A stretch of 64,000 nt of DNA from DATAES01 sp963721305 (GTDB lineage Bacteria; Actinomycetota; Acidimicrobiia; Acidimicrobiales; JACDCH01), in NCBI GenBank assembly GCA_963721305.1, contig CAVRIR010000003.1, forward strand, positions 186,001 to 250,000. The letters are read 5' to 3'. The position numbers and the translations under genes are program-made. Shown here in pieces: positions 44,597 through 52,313 of the stretch. A model generated the notes under the pieces. That model searched no databases, was not told the origin of the DNA, and worked only from the letters and a program-made list of their open reading frames with translations. Each line of letters opens with the position of its first letter. The stretch's first letter is position 1.

Positions 44597-46100
44597 GCAG
44601 CTTCCCCGACGGGTTGCGGGGGAGCGCGTCGGTGAAATCGATCGACTTGGGGAGCTTGTAACCGGCCAGGTATTCGCGCGCGAACGTGATCAGGTCCTGA
44701 TCGTTCGCAGTCGCGCCCTCTCCTAGGACGACGACGGCCTTCACCGCCTCGCCCCACTTGGTGTCGGGAACGCCGATCACGGCCACATCCGCCACCTCGT
44801 CATGCTTCGCGAGCACGTTCTCGACCTCGGCGGGATAGATGTTCTCTCCGCCAGACACGATCATGTCCTTGACGCGGTCGTGGAGGAACAGGAAGCCGTT
44901 CTCGTCGCGGTAGCCCGCGTCGCCGGTCTTGAACCAACCGTCGTCATCGACCGCGGCGCGCGTCGCGTCATCGTTCGCCCAGTAGCCCTTCATGTTCTGG
45001 GGCGAGCGCGTCCACAGCTCACCGACGGTGCCGTCGGGGACGTCGCTGCCGGTGTCCTGATCGACGATGCGCATCTCGACCCACGGATAGGGCTTGCCGC
45101 ACGAACGCAGCAGCTTCGGGTTGCCGATCGGATCATGGTGCTCGAAATCGAGTTGCGTGATCGCGCCGGTCGTCTCGGTGAGCCCGTACACCTGGATGAA
45201 CTCACACCCGAACGTGTCCATCGCGTTGCTCAACACCGAGTCGGTGATGGGAGACGCGCCATAGAGGATGGCGCGCAGCGTGCTGAAGTCGGTCTCGCCC
45301 ACGCCCGGGGTCAGCAGCAGGAACTGGATCACCGCCGGAACGAAGAACGCGTTCGTGATGCCGAACGCGGGAATGACCTCGAGGATCTGCGCGGGGTCGA
45401 CGTCGCGCATCAGGATCGTGTGGCAACCGTGGTAGAGGCCGACCATCGAGTAGCCCGAGCCGGCGATGTGGAACATCGGCATCACTGCGAGGTTCACGGA
45501 GTCGGGCGTGATCCGCCACGAGTCGGTGACGTTCATGACGCCCTTGAAGAAGTTGTCGTTCGTCAGCATCACGCCCTTGGGCAAGCCCGTTGTGCCGGAC
45601 GTGTAGAGCTGGAACGCCACGTCGTCGCCCGCGCCTTCCCCGCCGGGATCGGTCGCGTCGTGCGCGCCGAGCAAGGACTCGTAGTCCTGCCAGCGGTCAT
45701 GTCCGCCGATCGCGATGATCGTCGCCACACCGGGTATGTCTTCTTCGATCTTCTCGACGTGGGGCACGAAGTCGGCGCCGACGATCAGGGCCTTGGCGGT
45801 CGCGTCGTTGATGATCTGCGCGATCTCCGTCGGTGCAAGCCTCCAGTTGACGGCGACGTTCACCGCGTTGAGCTTCGCCAGTGCGAACGTCGTCTCGAAG
45901 TACTCCGGCCCGTTCTTGTCGAGGAAGGCGACCCGGTCGCGCGCACCGATGCCTGCAGCCGCCAACGCGTTCGCCAGTTGACTCGATCTCGCGTCGAGCT
46001 CGCCGAAGGTCAGGTCCGCACCCTCGTAATTCACCGCCGGAGCGTCCGGCTTCCCCCGGCCGTGCGCCCGAATGATTCCGGCAATCGAGTTGATCGACAT
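44541..46100 (-). CDS. Acyl-CoA synthetase (FadD-like)
   Basis: The 519-residue ligase is intact. It has Leu-Tyr-Thr-Ser-Gly-Thr-Thr-Gly-Leu-Pro-Lys near residues 165-175, Val-Tyr-Gly-Leu-Thr-Glu-Thr near 310, the hinge Gly-Trp-Phe-Lys-Thr-Gly-Asp near 392 and the catalytic Lys in Pro-Ser-Gly-Lys-Leu-Leu-Lys near 503. The closest type appears to be FadD13-like fatty or steroid-side-chain acyl-CoA ligases. ATG start. It is divergent from the crotonase gene at 46348 across a 247-bp gap containing a hairpin. Confidence 0.85.
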   Translation of the reverse strand: MSINSIAGIIRAHGRGKPDAPAVNYEGADLTFGELDARSSQLANALAAAGIGARDRVAFLDKNGPEYFETTFALAKLNAVNVAVNWRLAPTEIAQIINDATAKALIVGADFVPHVEKIEEDIPGVATIIAIGGHDRWQDYESLLGAHDATDPGGEGAGDDVAFQLYTSGTTGLPKGVMLTNDNFFKGVMNVTDSWRITPDSVNLAVMPMFHIAGSGYSMVGLYHGCHTILMRDVDPAQILEVIPAFGITNAFFVPAVIQFLLLTPGVGETDFSTLRAILYGASPITDSVLSNAMDTFGCEFIQVYGLTETTGAITQLDFEHHDPIGNPKLLRSCGKPYPWVEMRIVDQDTGSDVPDGTVGELWTRSPQNMKGYWANDDATRAAVDDDGWFKTGDAGYRDENGFLFLHDRVKDMIVSGGENIYPAEVENVLAKHDEVADVAVIGVPDTKWGEAVKAVVVLGEGATANDQDLITFAREYLAGYKLPKSIDFTDALPRNPSGKLLKREIRAPYWEGTQRQIG

Positions 46101-46171
46101 CTGGCCCCCCGAATCGGCGTTCGTGCCATAGTGGCGCGCCGATCGCGATCATGCCCGGAGCGCGGAACAGA

Positions 46172-46195
46172 GGCTCCCAGTCCCGCCTGGGAGCC
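46172..46195. promoter_or_regulatory. Inverted repeat between divergent acyl-CoA ligase and crotonase genes
   Basis: GGCTCCCAG (46172-46180) and CTGGGAGCC (46187-46195) are perfect 9-bp arms with a 6-bp spacer. It lies in the shared upstream region of two divergent catabolic genes, which fits a TetR-like operator better than a terminator, since neither gene ends here. Confidence 0.45.
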
Positions 46196-46347
46196 CCCGT
46201 TCAAGTTGGACCAAGGAGCAGGTCCGCCCGCCTCTGCAGTTCCGCCGATTTCCTCGTACTACAGGTGTCAACCCGTCTAGCCCGAGTGGGCGGTAGCGCG
46301 CGTGGCCAGGAACGTGGCTCTCGACCGACGAACCGTAGGATCCTGCC

Positions 46348-47130
46348 ATGGGGGATCTGCACGTCGAGGTTTCCGACCATATCGCGACCGTCACGCTCGA
46401 TCGACCACCGGTGAACGCGGTCAACACGGGCACCTTCGCCGAGATCATCGACGTCTTCGCCGGCTTCAACGACGACCGCGATGTGCGCGTCGCGATCTTC
46501 ACCGCGGCCGGCGATCGCGCATTCATGGCCGGCGTCGATCTGCAGTCGGTCGGTCCGCGCGACAGAAGGCTCGAGGTACCCGCGTCACTGGTGACCGATC
46601 CCGCGCGCATGGCCCGCGACGCGATGTGGGCGATCACCGATTGTGCGGTGCCGGTGATCGGTGCCATCAACGGTCCCGCGCTGGGCGCCGGTCTCGCGTT
46701 CGCCGCGTGCTGCGACATGTTGATCGCGTCCGACAACGCGCGCTTCGGTACCACGGAGATCAACGTCGGTCTGCTCGGCGCGAGCTCGCATCTCTTGTTG
46801 ATGGTGGGCCGGCACAAGGCGCGGGAGATGTTCTTCACGGGCGAGCAGGTACCGGCGGCCGAGATGCATCGCCTCGGCGCCGTACGCGAGGTCGTCCCGC
46901 GCGCCGAGCTGGTCGAGACGGCGCGTGACCTCGCGCTCGCGCTGGCGGCGAAGAGCCCGATCGCGCTCCGGCTGGCGAAGGAATCGATGAACCGGGTCGA
47001 GTTCCTTCCGCTGAAAGACGCGTACCGTACCGAGCAGGACTACACCGCGAGACTCCTGAACTTCGAGGACGCCGCCGAGGCGCGACAGGCCTACATGGAG
47101 AAGCGCGATCCGGACTGGAAGTGGAAGTAG
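46348..47130 (+). CDS. Enoyl-CoA hydratase/isomerase (crotonase) family protein
   Basis: The 260-residue protein has the crotonase fold: Val-Thr-Leu-Asp-Arg-Pro-Pro-Val-Asn-Ala-Val near residues 14-24, the oxyanion-hole segments Ala-Phe-Met-Ala-Gly-Val-Asp-Leu near 55-62 and Asn-Gly-Pro-Ala-Leu-Gly-Ala-Gly near 109-116. The usual catalytic Glu (Gly-Gly-Gly-x-Glu) is not obvious, since position 117 onward reads Leu-Ala-Phe-Ala, so the exact reaction is unclear. The XdhC-like gene starts 2 bases after its stop. Confidence 0.8.
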   Translation: MGDLHVEVSDHIATVTLDRPPVNAVNTGTFAEIIDVFAGFNDDRDVRVAIFTAAGDRAFMAGVDLQSVGPRDRRLEVPASLVTDPARMARDAMWAITDCAVPVIGAINGPALGAGLAFAACCDMLIASDNARFGTTEINVGLLGASSHLLLMVGRHKAREMFFTGEQVPAAEMHRLGAVREVVPRAELVETARDLALALAAKSPIALRLAKESMNRVEFLPLKDAYRTEQDYTARLLNFEDAAEARQAYMEKRDPDWKWK

Positions 47131-47132
47131 CG

Positions 47133-47447
47133 ATGAAGGAATTGCTCGACGATCTCGACCGTTGGCGGAGGCAGGGCAAGCGGATCGCGGTCGCGCGGGT
47201 CGTCGACGTCGAGGGGTCTGGTCCGCGCCAACCAGGGGCCGCCATGGCCGTGAGCGAAGACGGCGACGTCATCGGTTCCGTGTCCGGCGGCTGCGTCGAG
47301 GGTGCGGTCGTCACCGAGGCGCTCGACGTGCTCGCGACCGGTGATCGGCGGATGGTGACGTTCGGCTACAGCGACGACGATGCGTTTGCGGTCGGACTCA
47401 CCTGCGGCGGAACGATCCACCTGTTCATCGAACCCCTCGACTGGTAA
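47133..47447 (+). CDS. XdhC/CoxI N-terminal domain protein, stand-alone
   Basis: The 104-residue protein matches only the N-terminal domain of XdhC-family molybdoenzyme maturation factors: Val-Val-Asp-Val-Glu-Gly-Ser-Gly-Pro-Arg-Gln-Pro-Gly-Ala near residues 23-36, then Ser-Gly-Gly-Cys-Val-Glu-Gly near 51-57 and Leu-Thr-Cys-Gly-Gly near 90-94. The usual C-terminal Rossmann domain is absent and no molybdenum hydroxylase is encoded nearby. Split XdhC domains do exist in actinobacteria. ATG start at 47133. Confidence 0.7.
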   Translation: MKELLDDLDRWRRQGKRIAVARVVDVEGSGPRQPGAAMAVSEDGDVIGSVSGGCVEGAVVTEALDVLATGDRRMVTFGYSDDDAFAVGLTCGGTIHLFIEPLDW

Positions 47448-47498
47448 CGAGCTACGACGCGGCGCAGCGAGTCCTCGCAGCCGAGCGAAGGTATCGAA

Positions 47499-48647
47499 TC
47501 ACAGCCCGAGTGATCGGCCGATGATCTCCTTCATGATCTCGGTGGTGCCGCCGTAGATGGTGGTGATGCGGGCGTCGGCGTAGGCGCGGGCGATCGGGTA
47601 CTCCAGCATGTAGCCGTAACCGCCGAACAGCTGCAGGCATCGGTCCACGACGCGCTTCTGCAACTCGGTGCACCACCACTTCGCCATGGCCGCTTCTTCG
47701 ACGGTCACCTCGTTCCGGTCGAGCGCCACGACACAGCGGTCGACGAACGACTGCCCGATCTCGACTTCCGTCGCGACCTCGGCGAGGACGAACCGGCTGT
47801 TCTGGAACGAGCCGATGGGCTGTCCGAACGCATGGCGCTCCTTCACGTACTCGAGCGTCCACGTGAGCGCGGCGCGTGCCGCGGCGACACCGGCTGCCGC
47901 GATCGACAGGCGTTCCTGCGGCAGGTTGGCGACGAGTTGCAGGAAGCCCTGACCCTCTTCGCCCAGAAGGTTCGCGACGGGCACGTGCACGTCGGTGAAG
48001 AACAGTTCGGCGGTGTCCTGCGCGTGCTGGCCGATCTTGTCGAGGTTGCGACCGCGCTCGAAGCCGTCCATGTTGCGCTCGAGCACGAGCAGGGACATGC
48101 CTCGATGCCGCTGCTCGGGATCGGTCTTGACCGCAGCGATCACGAGATCCGCGTTGATGCCGTTGGTGATGAACGTCTTCGACCCGTTGACGACGTAGTG
48201 GTCGCCGTCGCGCCGGGCTGAGGTCGACATCGACGCGAGGTCGCTGCCGATGCCCGGCTCCGTCATCGCAATGGCGGTGATCAGCTCGCCCGAGGCGATG
48301 CCCGGCAGCCAGCGGGCCCGTTGCTCGTCGGTGCAGTAGTGCAGGAAGTACGGCAGGCAGATGTCGTTGTGGAGCGTGAGGCCGAGGCCGGCCGCACCGA
48401 CACCGGTGGCCTGCACCTCTTCGTTGAGGACGAGGTTGTACCGGAAGTCGTCGACGCCGCCGCCACCGAACACCTCGGGGATGGACATCCCGAGGAAACC
48501 GAGGGTGCCGGCTTCGAGGAACACCGACCGGGGAACGATGCCAGCCTCGTCCCACTCGCGCTGATGGGGGACGACCGCTTTGTCGAGCCAGCGGCGCACG
48601 CTGGCACGGAACTGCTCGTGCTCGTCGTCGAAGAGTTCGCGCTTCAG
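47499..48647 (-). CDS. Acyl-CoA dehydrogenase
   Basis: The 382-residue flavoenzyme introduces the alpha-beta double bond into acyl-CoAs. It shows Ala-Met-Thr-Glu-Pro-Gly-Ile-Gly-Ser-Asp near residues 125-134, Ser-Lys-Thr-Phe-Ile-Thr-Asn-Gly near 156-163, the Gln-Leu-Phe-Gly-Gly-Tyr-Gly-Tyr segment near 342-349 and Ile-Tyr-Gly-Gly-Thr-Thr-Glu-Ile near 366-373. The protein aligns naturally from Lys-Arg-Glu-Leu-Phe, but the only codon there is CTG (48645-48647), overlapping the stop of the upstream gene. No ATG, GTG or TTG fits, so either CTG is used or a base is wrong. Confidence 0.82.
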   Translation of the reverse strand: MKRELFDDEHEQFRASVRRWLDKAVVPHQREWDEAGIVPRSVFLEAGTLGFLGMSIPEVFGGGGVDDFRYNLVLNEEVQATGVGAAGLGLTLHNDICLPYFLHYCTDEQRARWLPGIASGELITAIAMTEPGIGSDLASMSTSARRDGDHYVVNGSKTFITNGINADLVIAAVKTDPEQRHRGMSLLVLERNMDGFERGRNLDKIGQHAQDTAELFFTDVHVPVANLLGEEGQGFLQLVANLPQERLSIAAAGVAAARAALTWTLEYVKERHAFGQPIGSFQNSRFVLAEVATEVEIGQSFVDRCVVALDRNEVTVEEAAMAKWWCTELQKRVVDRCLQLFGGYGYMLEYPIARAYADARITTIYGGTTEIMKEIIGRSLGL

Positions 48648-49618
48648 ATCGTGACCACCACTTTGCCCTTGGCCTTGCGATCGGCCAACTCCCGGATCGC
48701 CTCGCCGGCCCGCTCGAGGGGATAGGTCGTCGACACGTGCGGGTGGAGCCTGCCCTCCCGCCACCACTGCAGCAGCTCGGCCACGTTCTCACGGTGCCGT
48801 TGCCGCTCGCGCCCGACGAACGCGCCCCAGAACACGCCGACGATCGAGCAGCTCTTCAACAGCGCGAGGTTGAGGGGGATGCGCGGGATCTCACCGTCCG
48901 CGAAACCGATGACGAGGAACCGTCCGTCCCACGCGATCGCCCGCAGCGCGGGTTCGCTGTACCTGCCGCCCACCGGGTCGTACACGACATCGGCGCCGAC
49001 ACCACCGGTCAGTTCGCGCACACGTGTCTTCAGATCTTCGGTCGTGTAGTTGATCGCCATGGTTGCGCCGTGCTCACGACAGAGCTCGAGCTTCTCGTCC
49101 GTCGATGCCGCGGCGATGACGTTCGCCCCCATGGCCGCGCCGAGCTCGACCGCAGCCAAGCCGACACCGCCGGCCGCGCCGAGCACGAGCAAGGACTCGC
49201 CGGGTTGCAGGTTGCCGCGATCCTTCAGCGCATAGTGCGACGTGCCGTAGGCGTACAGGAACGACGACGCGTGTACCGGATCGATCCCGTCGGGTACGAG
49301 GATCGCCGAACGGGCGTCCACCGCGACCTTTTCGGCCAGGCCGCCCCAACCAGGTGAAGCCAGCACGCGGTCGCCGACCGACAGCGAGTCCACGCCTTCG
49401 CCGAGCGCGCTGACGACGCCCGCCACCTCCGCGCCGGGAGAGAACGGAAGCGGCGGCTTGAACTGGTACATGTCCTGGATCATCAGGACATCGGGGAAGT
49501 TGACCGCGCACGCCTCGACATCGAGGACCACTTGCCCCGGGCCCGCGGTCGGATCGTCGACCTCCTCGAGGATCAACGACTCGGGGGGACCGAACGCCTT
49601 GCACATGACTGCTCTCAC
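48644..49618 (-). CDS. Zinc-free MDR-family quinone oxidoreductase-like protein
   Basis: The 324-residue protein has the medium-chain reductase fold: Asn-Phe-Pro-Asp-Val-Leu-Met near residues 41-47, Gly-Ala-Glu-Val-Ala-Gly-Val-Val near 61-68, and the NADPH site Gly-Ala-Ala-Gly-Gly-Val-Gly-Leu-Ala near 146-154. Structural zinc cysteines are missing, as in QorA-type enzymes. The start is GTG 49618 (Val-Arg-Ala-Val-Met-Cys-Lys-Ala-Phe), the usual N-terminus. Its end is coupled to the acyl-CoA dehydrogenase gene. Confidence 0.82.
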   Translation of the reverse strand: MRAVMCKAFGPPESLILEEVDDPTAGPGQVVLDVEACAVNFPDVLMIQDMYQFKPPLPFSPGAEVAGVVSALGEGVDSLSVGDRVLASPGWGGLAEKVAVDARSAILVPDGIDPVHASSFLYAYGTSHYALKDRGNLQPGESLLVLGAAGGVGLAAVELGAAMGANVIAAASTDEKLELCREHGATMAINYTTEDLKTRVRELTGGVGADVVYDPVGGRYSEPALRAIAWDGRFLVIGFADGEIPRIPLNLALLKSCSIVGVFWGAFVGRERQRHRENVAELLQWWREGRLHPHVSTTYPLERAGEAIRELADRKAKGKVVVTI

Positions 49619-49720
49619 GAACAGGTGACCGTAACGAACGAGTCGAGCTCGCGAAAGCCCCGCATCCAATCCCTGTTGGTCGGCCGTCCGTAGCATCCAC
49701 CGACACCACAGGAGGCAACC

Positions 49721-50233
49721 ATGCGGCGTGCTCTCGCCTTGATCCTCGTTTCCACCGGCTTCTTCATGGCCGCGTGCTCATCGGGCTCGAACAACAGTGC
49801 GAACTCCACGACCACCACGACTTCTTCGGCCACGACGACGTCCTCGGCGGGCGCTGCGTCCGACAGTTCTGGCGCAACCGCCGCCGCGGCGACCCTCAGC
49901 GTGGCCACCGACGGGAAGTTCGGGCAGATCCTGGTCGACTCGCAGGGGCGCACCGTCTACGTGTTCGACAAGGACACGGGCACGACGTCCGCCTGCACCG
50001 GCGGCTGCGCCTCGGTGTGGCCGGCAGTGACCGCCACCGGCACGCCGCAAGGCGCCAGCGGAGTGGACAGCGCCAAGCTCGCGTCCGCCATGGGCCAGGT
50101 CGCAGACCAGGTCACCTACAACGGCCATCTCCTCTACCGGTACGCCGGTGACAGCGCTCCGGGTGACGTCAACGGTGCCGCCATCCCCAACTGGCACCCT
50201 GTCACCCCCGCAGGAACCGCCGCTTCGTCCTGA
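49721..50233 (+). CDS. COG4315-type secreted lipoprotein
   Basis: The 170-residue protein has a lipoprotein signal (Phe-Phe-Met-Ala-Ala-Cys at residues 14-19), a Thr/Ser/Ala-rich linker to about 55, then one pair of the COG4315 repeat. The visible pieces are Gly-Gln-Ile-Leu-Val-Asp-Ser-Gln-Gly-Arg-Thr-Val-Tyr-Val-Phe, Cys-Thr-Gly-Gly-Cys-Ala-Ser-Val-Trp-Pro, and a later Gln-Val-Thr-Tyr-Asn-Gly-His-Leu-Leu-Tyr. Function is unknown; such proteins are common at actinobacterial surfaces. It has a strong AGGAGG ribosome site and ATG start. Confidence 0.78.
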   Translation: MRRALALILVSTGFFMAACSSGSNNSANSTTTTTSSATTTSSAGAASDSSGATAAAATLSVATDGKFGQILVDSQGRTVYVFDKDTGTTSACTGGCASVWPAVTATGTPQGASGVDSAKLASAMGQVADQVTYNGHLLYRYAGDSAPGDVNGAAIPNWHPVTPAGTAASS

Positions 50234-50273
50234 GCCGAGCCCGCCGGTTCGCGTCATCGGCTACAACCTGCCC

Positions 50274-51083
50274 ATGACCGAACCGGCTGTGCTCGTGGAA
50301 CGCGACGGTCATGTCGCGACCATCACCCTCAATCGTCCCGAGAAGCGAAACGCGTTCAACGCCGAAGTCCTGTGTCGCCTGTGCGACGCGTGGGACCTCG
50401 TCGACGACGAACCCGACATCCGCGCTGCGATCCTCACCGGTGCCGGCGGCAACTTCTCGGCAGGTGCGGATCTCGACCGTCTCGTCGGCGCGATGCTCTC
50501 GGGCAAGCCGGCGCAGGACGACTTCGAAGAGCGGATCCGCGCCGACTTCTCGCTGATCTACAAAGGCTTCCTGAAGACCCATCGCACGGCGACGCCGCTG
50601 ATCGCCGCGGTCGAGGGCTACTGCTACGCGGGCGGTATGGAGATCCTGCAAGCGCTCGACATCCGCGTCGCGGGCGAGGGTGCGCAGCTCGCGATCTCCG
50701 AGGTGCAACGCGGTCTGTTCCCGATGTCGGGGTCAACCGTGCGCCTGCCCCGTCAGATCCCGTGGACGATCGCGATGGACATGTTGCTCGTCGGTGAGCC
50801 GATCTCCGGTCGCCGCGCGTACGACGTCGGACTCGTCGGTCACGTGGTGCCCGACGGGACTGCGCTCGCCCGAGCGCGGGAGCTGGCCGACCGCATCGCC
50901 GCGAACGGGCCACTGGCCGTGCGCAACATCAAGGCGTCCGTACTGGCTGCTGAGACCTTGCCCGAGCTCGACGCGTACAAGCGTGAAGAAGAGCTCGGCA
51001 TGACGGTGATGGGCTCGAACGACGCGAAGGAAGGGCCGAGAGCGTTCCTCGAGAAGCGCGCGCCGAACTTCACGGGGGAGTGA
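50274..51083 (+). CDS. Crotonase-family enoyl-CoA hydratase
   Basis: The 269-residue protein has Ile-Thr-Leu-Asn-Arg-Pro-Glu-Lys-Arg-Asn-Ala near residues 16-26, the oxyanion segments Phe-Ser-Ala-Gly-Ala-Asp-Leu near 60-66 and Glu-Gly-Tyr-Cys-Tyr-Ala-Gly-Gly-Met-Glu near 115-124. The Gly-Gly-Met-Glu includes the usual catalytic glutamate. The end sequence Phe-Leu-Glu-Lys-Arg-Ala-Pro-Asn-Phe is typical of EchA proteins in steroid clusters. The gene overlaps the P450 gene start (GTGA), so the two are coupled. Confidence 0.85.
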   Translation: MTEPAVLVERDGHVATITLNRPEKRNAFNAEVLCRLCDAWDLVDDEPDIRAAILTGAGGNFSAGADLDRLVGAMLSGKPAQDDFEERIRADFSLIYKGFLKTHRTATPLIAAVEGYCYAGGMEILQALDIRVAGEGAQLAISEVQRGLFPMSGSTVRLPRQIPWTIAMDMLLVGEPISGRRAYDVGLVGHVVPDGTALARARELADRIAANGPLAVRNIKASVLAAETLPELDAYKREEELGMTVMGSNDAKEGPRAFLEKRAPNFTGE

Positions 51084-52303
51084 GTGCCATGAGCACCGAT
51101 GTCATCGACATCTACGACCCGGACGGCTACGTCGACGGGCCACCCCACGAGCTGTTCGAGACGTTGCGGCGTGAGCAGCCGGTGTTCCGCCAGCCGATGC
51201 CCGATGGCACCGAATACTGGGCGGTGCTGCGTCATGCCGATGTCGTGCACGTCGCGAAGCATCCGACGGTGTTCTCCGCGTCGCTCGGCGGCGTCGTCCT
51301 CGAAGATCTGTCCGAGGAACAGCTCGCGATGATGCGCGACATGGTCCTGTCGATGGACCCACCGCGCCACATCGACTACCGACGCAACCTCGCGCCTCAC
51401 TTCAAGGCGCGCGTGATCGGCCAGATGGAGTCGAGGATCCGTGGCATCTGCAGGTCGATCCTCGGAGGCGTCGAGCGCGACACCGAGATCGACTTCGTCC
51501 ACGACGTGTGCGCCATGCTGCCGTCGCAGGTCGTGGGCGAGCTCGTCGGGATCCCTGAGGAGGACTGGCCGAGGATCCACGCCTGGAGCGAGATGAACTC
51601 CGGCAGCCAAGACCCGGACATCATCGCGGACCACGAACCGGACTACAGCGCCAGCATCGAGATGGCGATGTACGCGATCGGACTCGCGGAGCAGCGCCGA
51701 GCCGATCCACGAGAAGATCTCGCGACGCTGATCCTCGCGGCCGAGATCGACGGCCGGCCCATGACCGAGATCGAGTTCGGCAGCTTCTTCGTGCAACTGG
51801 TCACGGCTGGCAACGACACCACGCGCACGATGTTGTCGTCCGGTCTGCTCGCGCTGCTCCAGCATCCCGACCAGTTCGCCGCTCTGCGCGCCGACACCAC
51901 GCTCATTCCGGGAGCGGTCGAAGAGATCCTTCGCTGGGCGAACCCACTGCACTACTTCCGACGCACCGCTTCCGAGGACACCCGCATCGGAGACCAACCG
52001 ATCGCCGCCGGCGAGAAGGTGGCGATGCTGTACACGTCCGCCAACCGAGACGAAGCCGTGTTCGCCGATCCGCAGGCGTTCGACATCCACCGAGACCCGA
52101 ATCCACATCTCTCGTTCGGCATCGCCGAGCACTTCTGCCTCGGCGTGCACCTCGCCCGTCTGGAAGGGCGCATCTTCTTCGAAGAGCTGGTCGCCACGTT
52201 CGACGACATCGAGCTGGTGGGCTCGCCGCGGCGGCAGCGGTCCAACCTCAACAACGCACTGAAGTCGCTCCCCGTCCGCCTCCGGGCATCGTCGTCGCCG
52301 TAG
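51080..52303 (+). CDS. Cytochrome P450
   Basis: The 407-residue monooxygenase shows the I-helix Ala-Gly-Asn-Asp-Thr-Thr-Arg near residues 243-249, the ExxR in Glu-Glu-Ile-Leu-Arg near 283-287, and the heme loop Phe-Gly-Ile-Ala-Glu-His-Phe-Cys-Leu-Gly near 345-354 with the axial Cys. The pattern is closest to actinobacterial CYP125/CYP142-like sterol-side-chain P450s, but substrate is not proven. Start is GTG 51080, coupled to the crotonase, or ATG 51089. A redox partner gene is not seen nearby. Confidence 0.85.
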   Translation: MSAMSTDVIDIYDPDGYVDGPPHELFETLRREQPVFRQPMPDGTEYWAVLRHADVVHVAKHPTVFSASLGGVVLEDLSEEQLAMMRDMVLSMDPPRHIDYRRNLAPHFKARVIGQMESRIRGICRSILGGVERDTEIDFVHDVCAMLPSQVVGELVGIPEEDWPRIHAWSEMNSGSQDPDIIADHEPDYSASIEMAMYAIGLAEQRRADPREDLATLILAAEIDGRPMTEIEFGSFFVQLVTAGNDTTRTMLSSGLLALLQHPDQFAALRADTTLIPGAVEEILRWANPLHYFRRTASEDTRIGDQPIAAGEKVAMLYTSANRDEAVFADPQAFDIHRDPNPHLSFGIAEHFCLGVHLARLEGRIFFEELVATFDDIELVGSPRRQRSNLNNALKSLPVRLRASSSP

Positions 52304-52313
52304 CCTCACCGAA

